Assembly (NCBI RefSeq): GCF_020164785.1
Contig: NZ_JAIUGX010000002.1
Location: forward strand, 1-64,000
DNA: 64,000 nt
Source: Mesorhizobium sp. ES1-1
GTDB taxonomy: Bacteria; Pseudomonadota; Alphaproteobacteria; Rhizobiales; Rhizobiaceae
Direction of reading: 5' to 3'
How positions within the stretch are numbered: position 1 is the stretch's first letter; each line of letters begins with the position of its first letter. Shown one piece after another: positions 16,293 through 24,013 of the stretch. Made by a program: the position numbers and the translations under genes. Below the pieces are notes generated by a model. The model had not been told where the DNA came from. It was given only the letters and a program-made list of their open reading frames with translations, and did not search any database.

Positions 16293-18692
16293 TTGGCGAT
16301 TTCAACGGCGCGGTCGCGCGACGATTTCACGGGCGCATCGAACCTGCCCGACAGGCAGGTTCTGCTCGACCTGTTCGAACGCATGGTGCTGTTGCGCCGC
16401 TTCGAAAGCATCGCCCAGATCGCCTGCCGCAAGGGTGAAACACCCGGCTTCCTGCATCTCTATATCGGCGAGGAGGCAACGGGCGTCGGCGTCTGTGCGC
16501 ATCTGCGACCGACTGACTGGGTCACCTCGACCCATCGCGGCCACGGCCACGCTCTGGCCAAGGGCGCCAATCCCGGCCGGGTGATGGCCGAACTGTTCGG
16601 CAAGGCCGACGGCATCTGTGGCGGCCGTGGCGGCACCATGCATCTCTACGACCGCTCGGTCGGCCTGTTCGGCACCAACGGCATTGTCGCCGCGGGGATA
16701 GGCCATGCCGTCGGCATCGGCATGGGTGCCCGCCAGCAGGGCCGCGATGACATCGGCGTCGCCTTCTTCGGCGACGGCGCCGCCAACCATGGCGGCTTCC
16801 ACGAGGCCCTCAATTTCGCCGCCGTGCAGCGTGCTCCGGCCGTGTTCATCTGCGAGAACAATCTTTACGCCACCGCGACACCGCTGAAATCGATCACGCT
16901 CAACCCTGAGATCGCCACCAAGGCGGCCTCCTACGGCATGCCAGGCGTCGCCGTGGACGGCAACGACGTGTTCGCCGTTTGGCTGGCCATGAAAGAGGCG
17001 ACCGAGCGCGCCCGTTCCGGCAAGGGCCCGACGCTGATCGAGGCCAAGACTTACCGCACCGTAGGCCACCATGAGGGCGATCCCGTCATCGGCACCTATC
17101 GCACGCAGGAGGAGCTCGACGCCTGGATCAAGCGCGATCCAATCGACATGTTTCGCAAGAAGCTGGTCGAGGAATACGGCATCGCCGATGCCGAGGCGCT
17201 GGCGGCCATCGAATCGCGGATCGAAAAGGTGGTCGAGGAGGCGCTGGCCTTCGCCCGCAACTCGCCCGAGCCCGACCCGGCGACGGTCCGGCTGCACGTC
17301 TTTGCCGATCCGATCAATCCACCGGCCGCTTTGCAGCCGCGCGTCGTCGGTGAAACCCGTACGCAGGGTTGGCTCGACGCAGTGCGCGACGGCATTGCCG
17401 AGGAGATGCGCACCGACCCGGCAATCCTTTATTTCGGCGAGGGCACCGGTGAGCGCGGCGGCAGTTTTGCCCACACCAAAAACCTGTGGCAGGAGTTCGG
17501 CGCTGACCGAATGGTCGACACGCCGATCTCCGAGCAGGGTTTCACCGCCGCGGCCGTCGGCGCCTCGGCAACCGGTGCGCGCACCGTCTCGGACCTGATG
17601 TTTGCCGACTTTGCGTTCGAGACTGCGGGTCAGATATTCCTGCAGGCAGCCAAGCTGCGCTACATGACCAGCGGCCGTATGAGCGCGCCGATGGTCGTGC
17701 GCGTCGGCGCCGGCGCGCTGCGCAGTTCGGGCCCGCACCACAGCGGCATCTATCATCCGGTCTTCGCCCACATGCCCGGCCTCATCGTGTGCGTGCCATC
17801 GACCCCGGCCGATGCCAAGGGGCTGATGAAGACGGCCCTCAGGGCCGGCGACCCCGTTATCATGCTCGAACCCAAGGCGCTTTTCGCCTCCAAGGGCGAG
17901 GTGCCGGTGGGCGACCACTATGTGCCGTTTGGCGTCGCTCGCATCGCACGGCCAGGCGCCGACATCACGATCGTCGCCGCCGGCCAGATGGTGCAGCGCG
18001 CGCTGGAGGCCGCCGAAACGCTCGCCGCCGAGGGGATCGACGCCGAGGTCATCGATCCGCGCACCATCATGCCTCTCGATATCGAGACGATTGTTGCAAG
18101 CGTCCGCAAGACCCATCGGCTACTGATCGTCGACGAGGCGTGGGCGATGTGCGGCCTTGGCGGTGAGATCGCCCAGGCCATCAACGAGCTTGCCTTCGAT
18201 GAGCTCGATGCTCCGCCCGGACGGCTGCACACGGCGCCCACATCGCATCCCTTCGCGCCTGTCCTGGAACGCGCTATGCTGGTCGACACCGCCCGCATTG
18301 CTCAAGGCGCGCGCGATGTCATCGCCGGCAAACCGCCGGTGCCTGATCATTGGTATACGGCCGGGCTTAAGAGTGCCGTGCCGGCCATTCCTGCGCCGGC
18401 GCCTGCCAAGACGACGCCAGGCGCTCCTGCGCCCCAGCCGCCGGCTGCGGCGACCAATGACGAGCCAGTCACAATGCCGTTCGGGGATCTCACCGTCAGC
18501 GAGGGCACCGTCATCAAATGGCTCAAGGCCGTTGGCGATGCGGTCAAGGAAGGCGATCTCATTGCCGAGATCGAGACCGACAAGGCCGTGGTCGAGATCG
18601 AGGCGCCAGTCACCGGGACGCTTAGCGCTATCGATCAGCCGGTCGGCGCCGTGGTGCCGATGGGCGGCCGCATAGGCGGCATCAGCAAATAA
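16293..18692 (+). CDS. 2-oxoacid dehydrogenase E1alpha-E1beta-lipoyl fusion
   Basis: A 799-residue three-part fusion. Residues about 25-330 are E1alpha (STHRGHGHA; ThDP/metal motif GDGAANHGGFHEALN). Residues about 355-690 are E1beta (TPISEQGF with the ThDP-activating Glu; SGPHHSG). After an Ala/Pro-rich linker (about 690-720) comes a lipoyl domain with the modifiable Lys near 764 in ETDKAVVE. It should decarboxylate a 2-oxoacid and place the acyl group on its own lipoyl arm. The TTG at 16293 has GGGAGG 6 bases upstream and is preferred over the in-frame ATG at 16260. Two genes on lies an E2-like protein with no lipoyl domain. No E3 gene is in the window. Confidence 0.88.
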   Translation: MAISTARSRDDFTGASNLPDRQVLLDLFERMVLLRRFESIAQIACRKGETPGFLHLYIGEEATGVGVCAHLRPTDWVTSTHRGHGHALAKGANPGRVMAELFGKADGICGGRGGTMHLYDRSVGLFGTNGIVAAGIGHAVGIGMGARQQGRDDIGVAFFGDGAANHGGFHEALNFAAVQRAPAVFICENNLYATATPLKSITLNPEIATKAASYGMPGVAVDGNDVFAVWLAMKEATERARSGKGPTLIEAKTYRTVGHHEGDPVIGTYRTQEELDAWIKRDPIDMFRKKLVEEYGIADAEALAAIESRIEKVVEEALAFARNSPEPDPATVRLHVFADPINPPAALQPRVVGETRTQGWLDAVRDGIAEEMRTDPAILYFGEGTGERGGSFAHTKNLWQEFGADRMVDTPISEQGFTAAAVGASATGARTVSDLMFADFAFETAGQIFLQAAKLRYMTSGRMSAPMVVRVGAGALRSSGPHHSGIYHPVFAHMPGLIVCVPSTPADAKGLMKTALRAGDPVIMLEPKALFASKGEVPVGDHYVPFGVARIARPGADITIVAAGQMVQRALEAAETLAAEGIDAEVIDPRTIMPLDIETIVASVRKTHRLLIVDEAWAMCGLGGEIAQAINELAFDELDAPPGRLHTAPTSHPFAPVLERAMLVDTARIAQGARDVIAGKPPVPDHWYTAGLKSAVPAIPAPAPAKTTPGAPAPQPPAAATNDEPVTMPFGDLTVSEGTVIKWLKAVGDAVKEGDLIAEIETDKAVVEIEAPVTGTLSAIDQPVGAVVPMGGRIGGISK

Positions 18693-18724
18693 CACCATTG
18701 GAACATGAGATGCGAAGTGCAAGC

Positions 18725-19735
18725 ATGAAGATCCTGTGCGCCAACTGGCAAGCCGCCGACGACGCCGAACTAGAGCGCGAGACCTATCCCGACGTCGAAC
18801 TCATTCTCGCGCGGTCGACCAACGACAAGGCCGCCGCGCTCGATCCGGCCGTCTGCGAAGCGGTCGATGCCGTGATCAATTACTCGCCGACGCATAATGT
18901 CGCCGCCGCGCCAACAGCTTTTCCAAAGGCACGGATCGCGGTGCGCTCCGGCGTCGGCTTCGACAACATCGATACGGCAGGCTGGGGTGCGCGCAAGATT
19001 CCGGCCTGCAACGTACCCGACTATGGCACCACGGAGGTCGCCGACCATGCCATCGCCTTGATGCTGGCGCTGACTCGCGGTACCTCCGCCTATGGCGCCG
19101 AGCTTTCCGGCAACGGCGCGGAAGGCTGGCATTTCGCCAAGGGACCGCTGGTGCGCAGGCACAAGGGCGCGACCTTCGGCATTGTCGGACTCGGCCGCAT
19201 CGGGCTTGCCGCTGCCCGCCGCGCCGCCGCTTTCGACATGAAGGTGGTGTTCTACGATCCGCATCTCTTGTCGGGCGTCGACCTTTCGACCGGCTACGAG
19301 CGCGTTCATTCGCTGGCCGAATTGATGCAACGGTCCGACGTGGTCAGCGTCCATACGCCGCTGAGTGATGACACGCGCAAGCTGCTCGGCGTCGCCGCCT
19401 TCGCCGCCGCCAAACCCGGCCTGGTTCTGGTCAACACCGCGCGCGGTCCGATCGTCGATCTCGACGCGCTTGAAGCCGCAATGCGCGCGGGCACCGTCGC
19501 CGGCGCCGGGCTGGACGTGCTGCCGAACGAACCGGGCGATCTTGACCATCCATTGCTGGTGGCGTGGCGCGCCGGCGAGCCGTGGATCGCCAATCGGCTG
19601 ATCGTTACTCCGCACGCCGCTTTCTATAGCCCGGCGTCCATGCGTGATCTCCGACTCAAATCGATCGAAGTGGTGCACGCCTATCTCGCCGAGGGCCGGC
19701 TCACCAACTGCGTCAATGCCGAGTACCTGAAATGA
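18725..19735 (+). CDS. D-2-hydroxyacid dehydrogenase
   Basis: A 336-residue NAD-dependent D-isomer-specific 2-hydroxyacid dehydrogenase. The Rossmann motif GIVGLGRIG is present, as are the catalytic Arg in NTARGPIVD, Glu in VLPNEP and His in TPHAAFYS. It interconverts a 2-hydroxyacid and a 2-oxoacid. It sits between the E1-lipoyl fusion and the E2-like gene, so it may supply the 2-oxoacid substrate. The start MKILCANW at 18725 gives a normal family N-terminus; in-frame starts at 18698 (TTG) and 18710 (ATG) are possible. Its stop overlaps the next ATG. Confidence 0.85.
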   Translation: MKILCANWQAADDAELERETYPDVELILARSTNDKAAALDPAVCEAVDAVINYSPTHNVAAAPTAFPKARIAVRSGVGFDNIDTAGWGARKIPACNVPDYGTTEVADHAIALMLALTRGTSAYGAELSGNGAEGWHFAKGPLVRRHKGATFGIVGLGRIGLAAARRAAAFDMKVVFYDPHLLSGVDLSTGYERVHSLAELMQRSDVVSVHTPLSDDTRKLLGVAAFAAAKPGLVLVNTARGPIVDLDALEAAMRAGTVAGAGLDVLPNEPGDLDHPLLVAWRAGEPWIANRLIVTPHAAFYSPASMRDLRLKSIEVVHAYLAEGRLTNCVNAEYLK

Positions 19736-20451
19736 ATATAGCGGTCGGCCAAACCCGGCGTCTGGCGGTGTCGCCTTATGCGCGCCGCCTGGCACGCGAG
19801 CGTGCCCTGCCGCTGGAAGCTCTGCGCGGCAGCGGACCGGACGGCCGTATCCTGGCGGCCGATGTGCTCGCCTTCGTGCCGGCAGCCGCGCCTGCAAATG
19901 CGCCTGATGTCGCGAAAGCTGCCGGCATTGCGATCGCCGCGCACCGCATCGCCGCTTTCGCCGCGTCGCTCGCGCTCGGCGCGGTGCGCGACTTGCTGGC
20001 GGCGCTGGCGAGTGCGGGGAAAACGTTCGACATCGACGACATCGTGCTGCGCGCGGTAGGCCGTGCGTTCGCTGAGAATCCTGTCGTGGGCTCTGGCGCG
20101 TGGGTGGCGCTGGAACTCGGCGGCCGCCAAATGGCGTGCCCCACAAATTCGGAGATGCCGATGACATTGCTGCGCGCGTCGCGGCTTGAGGCCTTGGATC
20201 GCGGCAGCGACGACGCAGAAAAGCCGGCCTTGCTGTCCCTTCGTTTGCTGCCTGCAGGCGATATCCGGCCCATGATGATGGCTCTGCTGCCAGGCCGTGC
20301 CATGCGTCTGGCCGTCACCGTCGACGGGGTAGGCGGCCATGCCGAATGCCTGCTCGCCACGGATGCGGACAGCATTGATGAGGCGGCCGCGATCGCGTGG
20401 CTCTCCTCCCTGAAGTCCGCCATCGAAAGCCCGCTTCGCCTCTTCGTTTGA
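19732..20451 (+). CDS. E2-like protein: peripheral subunit-binding domain plus degenerate acyltransferase core
   Basis: A 239-residue protein. Residues about 12-48 (SPYARRLARERALPLEALRG, then GPDGRILAADV) are a clear E1/E3 peripheral subunit-binding domain. The rest resembles a shortened 2-oxoacid dehydrogenase acyltransferase domain ending in SSLKSAIESPLRLF, but the catalytic DHRxxDG box is replaced by TDADSID at about 210-216, so the active-site His is gone. There is no lipoyl domain; that domain is instead fused to E1 upstream. It overlaps the dehydrogenase gene by 4 bases. It may be a scaffold core rather than an enzyme. Confidence 0.75.
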   Translation: MNIAVGQTRRLAVSPYARRLARERALPLEALRGSGPDGRILAADVLAFVPAAAPANAPDVAKAAGIAIAAHRIAAFAASLALGAVRDLLAALASAGKTFDIDDIVLRAVGRAFAENPVVGSGAWVALELGGRQMACPTNSEMPMTLLRASRLEALDRGSDDAEKPALLSLRLLPAGDIRPMMMALLPGRAMRLAVTVDGVGGHAECLLATDADSIDEAAAIAWLSSLKSAIESPLRLFV

Positions 20452-20553
20452 GGCGATTGATCCGCCAGCACCAGCTTGTTCCTCGGTCGGTGTCGCACCA
20501 CGGACCCCGTAGCTACTTTTGAGCGGCATGCGATAGCCTCGCGCCGAGGAAGC

Positions 20554-20562
20554 TATTATAAA
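20554..20562. promoter_or_regulatory. TATTATAAA motif upstream of the GntR gene
   Basis: A one-mismatch copy of the TATTATAAT motif, set inside the inverted AGC/GCT arms of 20551-20566, lies 27 bases before the GntR start. It could be an autoregulatory operator. The evidence is the shared motif only. Confidence 0.4.
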
Positions 20563-20589
20563 AGCTTCGACAGCAGCGCGACGAGGCAC

Positions 20590-21360
20590 ATGGATCACTC
20601 CGTCCCTACCATCGACAGTCTCCCCAGACGTACACTCGGCCGCGCCAACGGGCCGCTTTATCGCCAGCTCGCCGACATCTTGCGCGAGCCGATCGGCAAC
20701 GGCACTTTTCCCGTTGGAGGGGAACTGCCGAAGGAGGCAACCATAGCCGAGCACTTCGGCGTCAGCCTGATTACTGTTCGCCAGGCCTTGCGCGATCTCG
20801 AGGCCGACGGCCTGATCAGGAAACGCTCGGCGAAGCCGGCGGTTGTCACGGCACGCAGCCCCTCCGTCAATCTCAGCTGGAAATTCAAGAATTTCGCCGA
20901 CATGGCGGCCTTCACCAAGGACGCGCAGCTGACGGTGAAATCCTACCGCAAGGAACTTTCCCCCGTGCTGCAGCGCCATTTCGGCATGGGCAAGGAAGAG
21001 GCCGGCTACTGCCTGCGCAGCGTGCTGTCGATCGGCGAACAGCGCAAGGCGCAGATCACCACCTACTTCCCACCCGACATCGGCGCCAGGATGAAGCGCG
21101 AAGACTTTTCCGACGTGCTGATCTTCCGCTCGGTGCAGAAGCATCTCGGCCTGCGCCTCGACGTGGCGCATGTCACCATACGCGCCGAAATCGCCGACGA
21201 GGCGGTTGCCGCCGATCTCGGCATCATGCTGGGCGGCCCGGTGCTGACAGTGGAGATGCTTTATCAGTCGGCCGACCAGCGCAGCATCGAATTCTCCGTC
21301 GCCCGCCATCCCGCCGACATCTTCAGCATAACCTACGACGCGCCAAACGACCTGTCCTGA
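20590..21360 (+). CDS. GntR-family regulator with UTRA domain (HutC subfamily)
   Basis: A 256-residue regulator. The N-terminal winged helix reads GPLYRQLADILREPIGNGTF, then LPKEATIAEHFGVSLITVRQ and LEADGLIRKR. The remainder, from about residue 95, is a UTRA-type effector domain (YCLRSVLSIGEQRKAQITTYFP near its start). HutC-type regulators bind AT-rich palindromes and respond to small metabolites. The gene follows the dehydrogenase-complex genes and precedes a sugar ABC operon, with AT-rich motifs on both sides. The start MDHSVPTI is chosen because the upstream extension is not family-like. Confidence 0.85.
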   Translation: MDHSVPTIDSLPRRTLGRANGPLYRQLADILREPIGNGTFPVGGELPKEATIAEHFGVSLITVRQALRDLEADGLIRKRSAKPAVVTARSPSVNLSWKFKNFADMAAFTKDAQLTVKSYRKELSPVLQRHFGMGKEEAGYCLRSVLSIGEQRKAQITTYFPPDIGARMKREDFSDVLIFRSVQKHLGLRLDVAHVTIRAEIADEAVAADLGIMLGGPVLTVEMLYQSADQRSIEFSVARHPADIFSITYDAPNDLS

Positions 21361-21394
21361 TCCGGGCGGCAGGCACTGGCGTGCGCCGATTTCC

Positions 21395-21431
21395 TTGGCA
21401 CAGTCATGGACAACCTTATAAAATTATAATA
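21395..21431 (+). promoter_or_regulatory. promoter with ATTATAATA motif before the tandem binding-protein operon
   Basis: TTGGCA (21395-21400), a 16-base spacer and TATAAA (21417-21422) form a plausible promoter. ATTATAATA, the reverse complement of the TATTATAAT core, overlaps its downstream edge at 21423-21431. The remaining 220 bases to the gene at 21653 contain nothing else I can name. Confidence 0.5.
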
Positions 21432-21652
21432 GCATCATAGCTAAGGTGACGGCTCCGCGGAGGACCACGGTCGAGTGGATGCGACGCCTCATCTGACGCT
21501 GAGCATTTGTCCGGTGCAAACAGCCCAAGGTGCGCAGCGGATCCGGGGTGGGCGGCATGCACGGGGAGAAGGTCTGTCGGTAGAGGGTCTCGAAGGTAGT
21601 TGAGAGCCAGAGGCGTTCGCGCGGCAGACACCAAACATGGGAGGAGGAAATC

Positions 21653-22717
21653 ATGAAAGCAGGCGCAGTCTTTGCCGGGCTTGCGGCGATCGCGACGGCT
21701 TTGCTGTCGATCGGTCCCGCACCCGCCAACGCACAGAACAAGAAGCCCTACACCATCTATCTCTCAAACAATTTCGTCGGCAATGATTGGCGCCAGCAGA
21801 TGCTGCGCAGCGCCGACATCGCGGTCAAGAAGCCGCCGCTTGCCGGTCGCGTCGACCTCAAGGTCGAGGTGGTCGAGACGACTGTTCAAGCACAGATCAA
21901 TTCCCTCAATAACATCATTCGTAACAAGCCTGACGCCATTGTCATCGACGCGGGCTCCGGCGAGGCCCTTAACCCGACTATTCAGAAGGCCTGCGATGCC
22001 GGCATTGTAATCGTCGCTTTCGATCAGATCGTCAGCGCGCCATGCGCCTATACGATGGAGTCCGACTGGGGCCGGGCGCCGCGCGTCGAGGCCGAATGGC
22101 TTGTCAAGAAGCTCGGCGGCAAGGGCAAGATCCTTGTCGACCGCGGGCTTGCCGGGGCTCCCATCTCCGCCCAGCTGCAGGGCGGTTTCGAGGAAGTCAT
22201 CAAGAAATATCCCGGCATTGAAGTGGTCGGCTATTTCAACGGCGACTATGCACTGGGACCGGAGCAGGCCGGCGTTGCCAGCCTGCTGGCGGCGCACCCG
22301 CAAGTCGACGCCGTCTTCGTCCAGGGCTACGGCGCCGGCGCGATCAAGGCGCTGCAGGATGCCGGGCGTCCGATCGTTCCCGTCACCGGCAGTCCTTTCA
22401 ACCTGACAACGACGACCTGTGCTCAGACCGAGGGCGCGCAATGCATACTTGCTCCGAACCCTGCCTATCTGTCGGCTGAAGCCTTAAAGCTTGCGGTGGA
22501 GATCCTCGACGGCAAGAAGCCGGCTGAAAAGAAGATATTGCTGCGCAATGCCTTCCTCACCACCGATCCGGTCCCGTCGGAATTGTATCCCGATGCGACC
22601 ATGCAGAAGATAGAGGTCGGTAAGAATGCCTTTCCGGATATGGCACCGGGCCTGTTTCTTCCGGCCAGCCCGGATTGGGTTGACATAACCCCGGCCGAGG
22701 CCGCCGGCTCGAAATGA
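21653..22717 (+). CDS. sugar ABC transporter, periplasmic binding protein (tandem copy 1)
   Basis: A 354-residue ribose-type binding protein with a signal peptide to about residue 27 (ANAQN). The mature N-terminus KKPYTIYLSNNFVGNDWRQQ is shared almost exactly with the next gene. Two Cys pairs in the ligand domain (KACDAG, SAPCAY; TTTCAQ, AQCILA) are conserved in both copies. The start follows GGGAGGAGG. It leads an operon of two binding proteins, ATPase, two permeases and SMP-30 lactonase. Unlike the other binding-protein genes it is followed by a new promoter rather than a hairpin. Confidence 0.88.
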   Translation: MKAGAVFAGLAAIATALLSIGPAPANAQNKKPYTIYLSNNFVGNDWRQQMLRSADIAVKKPPLAGRVDLKVEVVETTVQAQINSLNNIIRNKPDAIVIDAGSGEALNPTIQKACDAGIVIVAFDQIVSAPCAYTMESDWGRAPRVEAEWLVKKLGGKGKILVDRGLAGAPISAQLQGGFEEVIKKYPGIEVVGYFNGDYALGPEQAGVASLLAAHPQVDAVFVQGYGAGAIKALQDAGRPIVPVTGSPFNLTTTTCAQTEGAQCILAPNPAYLSAEALKLAVEILDGKKPAEKKILLRNAFLTTDPVPSELYPDATMQKIEVGKNAFPDMAPGLFLPASPDWVDITPAEAAGSK

Positions 22718-22780
22718 CGATGCCTTCCGGTAGACGAAAAATTGTCCATCCAGGCCTTTCCAACGCGCCTTGGCTCAAAA

Positions 22781-22809
22781 TTGACAAGGGCTATTGGTAC
22801 CGGTATCAA
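22781..22809 (+). promoter_or_regulatory. promoter with embedded operator TGGTACCGGTATCA (copy 3)
   Basis: TTGACA (22781-22786), a 17-base spacer, then TATCAA (22804-22809). The 14-mer operator at 22795-22808 is the reverse complement of copies 1 and 2 and overlaps the -10 box. It lies between the two tandem binding-protein genes, so copy 2 and the transporter can be driven separately. Confidence 0.68.
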
Positions 22810-22880
22810 TTTACATGCAGCACCCGTCAAAATGGCGAAGTCCATCACCGGCTGATGCAGGAAACACGAAGGAGGAGACC

Positions 22881-23948
22881 ATGAATTTCAAGACAGTCTG
22901 CGCCGGATTGGCAGCGCTAGCCATCTCCGCAATCACCGTCGGCACAGCACCGAGCCACGCAGAGGACAAGAAGCCCTACACCATCTATCTCTCGAACAAT
23001 TTCGTCGGCAATGACTGGCGCCAGCAGATGGAACGCGTCGCCACCGTGTCGGTCAGCAAGGGGCCGCTGAAGGGTCGGGTCGACCTCAAGATCGAGAACG
23101 TCGAGAACACCGTCCAGGCGCAGATCAACTCGCTGAACAACATCATCCGGCAGAAGCCGGATGCCATCCTGGTCGACGCCGGTTCGGATTCGGCACTGAA
23201 CCCGACCATCAAGAAGGCCTGCGACGCGGGCATTGTCGTCATCAGCTTCGACCAGGTCGTCACCGAGCCCTGCGCGTTCGCAGTCGCCTCCGACTGGGAC
23301 CGCATCCCTTCCGTCATGGCCGAGTGGATGGCCAAGCAACTCGGCGGCAAGGGCAACATAATCCTCGACCGCGGTCTTGCCGGTGCGCCGATCTCGGCGC
23401 AGTTGCAGCAGGGTTATGAGAAAGTGCTGGCCAAATACCCGGATATCAAGGTCGTCGGCTATTACAACGGCAACTACGCTCTCGGGCCCGAACAGTCGGG
23501 CGTGGCGGCGCTGCTGGCCGCCAACCCGAAGATCGATGGCATCATGACGCAGGGCTACGGCTCGGGCGCCATCCAGGCGTTGAAAGATGCCGGCCGACCG
23601 ATCGTTCCGGTCGTCGGCTTCTCCTACAATGTCGCCGCCGTCACCTGCGCGCAAACGCAGGGCGCGAAATGCATACTGGGGTCGAACCCGGCTTATCTGT
23701 CTTCGGAAGCGATCAAGCTGGCGGTCGAGATTCTTGATACCGGCAAGAAGCCGGCTGACCGGTCCGTTTCCGTGAAGGGTGATTTCGTCACCACCGATCC
23801 CTTCGAATCTCAGCTTTATCCCGGCACAAAGATGATCAAGATCGCGGTCGGCGAAAATGCCTTCCCCGACCAGGCGCCTGGCCTGACCTTGCCGATCACG
23901 CCCGACTGGGTAGAGATCACCGCCGCGGAAGCCGCCGGCAGCAAGTAA
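22881..23948 (+). CDS. sugar ABC transporter, periplasmic binding protein (tandem copy 2)
   Basis: A 355-residue paralogue of the preceding gene, clearly a tandem duplicate: the mature start, the LNNIIR and RGLAGAPISAQLQ segments and the four Cys are shared. The signal peptide ends near residue 31 (SHAED). AAGGAGGAG lies just before the ATG. It has its own promoter with a LacI-type operator and is followed by a stem-loop, the pattern of a highly expressed binding protein. The two copies may bind different anomers or related sugars, which is inference. Confidence 0.88.
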   Translation: MNFKTVCAGLAALAISAITVGTAPSHAEDKKPYTIYLSNNFVGNDWRQQMERVATVSVSKGPLKGRVDLKIENVENTVQAQINSLNNIIRQKPDAILVDAGSDSALNPTIKKACDAGIVVISFDQVVTEPCAFAVASDWDRIPSVMAEWMAKQLGGKGNIILDRGLAGAPISAQLQQGYEKVLAKYPDIKVVGYYNGNYALGPEQSGVAALLAANPKIDGIMTQGYGSGAIQALKDAGRPIVPVVGFSYNVAAVTCAQTQGAKCILGSNPAYLSSEAIKLAVEILDTGKKPADRSVSVKGDFVTTDPFESQLYPGTKMIKIAVGENAFPDQAPGLTLPITPDWVEITAAEAAGSK

Positions 23949-23967
23949 GATTTGAACACGACATTGG

Positions 23968-23993
23968 CTCCCGGCATCGCAAGATGTCGGGAG
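23968..23993 (+). other. stem-loop after binding-protein gene
   Basis: CTCCCGGCATC (23968-23978) pairs with GATGTCGGGAG (23983-23993) with one G-U pair and a GCAA loop; AGCTTTT follows. It lies 19 bases after the stop. It could act as a partial terminator or mRNA-protecting hairpin, and it argues against the ATPase starting at the ATG inside it (23984). Confidence 0.62.
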
Positions 23994-24013
23994 AGCTTTT
24001 CGAAGGCACATTC

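Noticed and set aside
16302..18116. 604-residue open frame on the minus strand inside the E1 fusion
   Set aside because: It mirrors a well-supported GC-rich gene with clear ThDP motifs; its translation is rich in His, Arg, Gly and Ala with no family pattern.
19681..21309. 542-residue minus-strand frame across the E2-like and GntR genes
   Set aside because: Spans two real genes and their intergenic region; no motif and no ribosome site.
22718..22880. Stem-loop after the first tandem binding-protein gene
   Set aside because: I looked for one as in the other five cases and found no convincing inverted repeat; a promoter is there instead.
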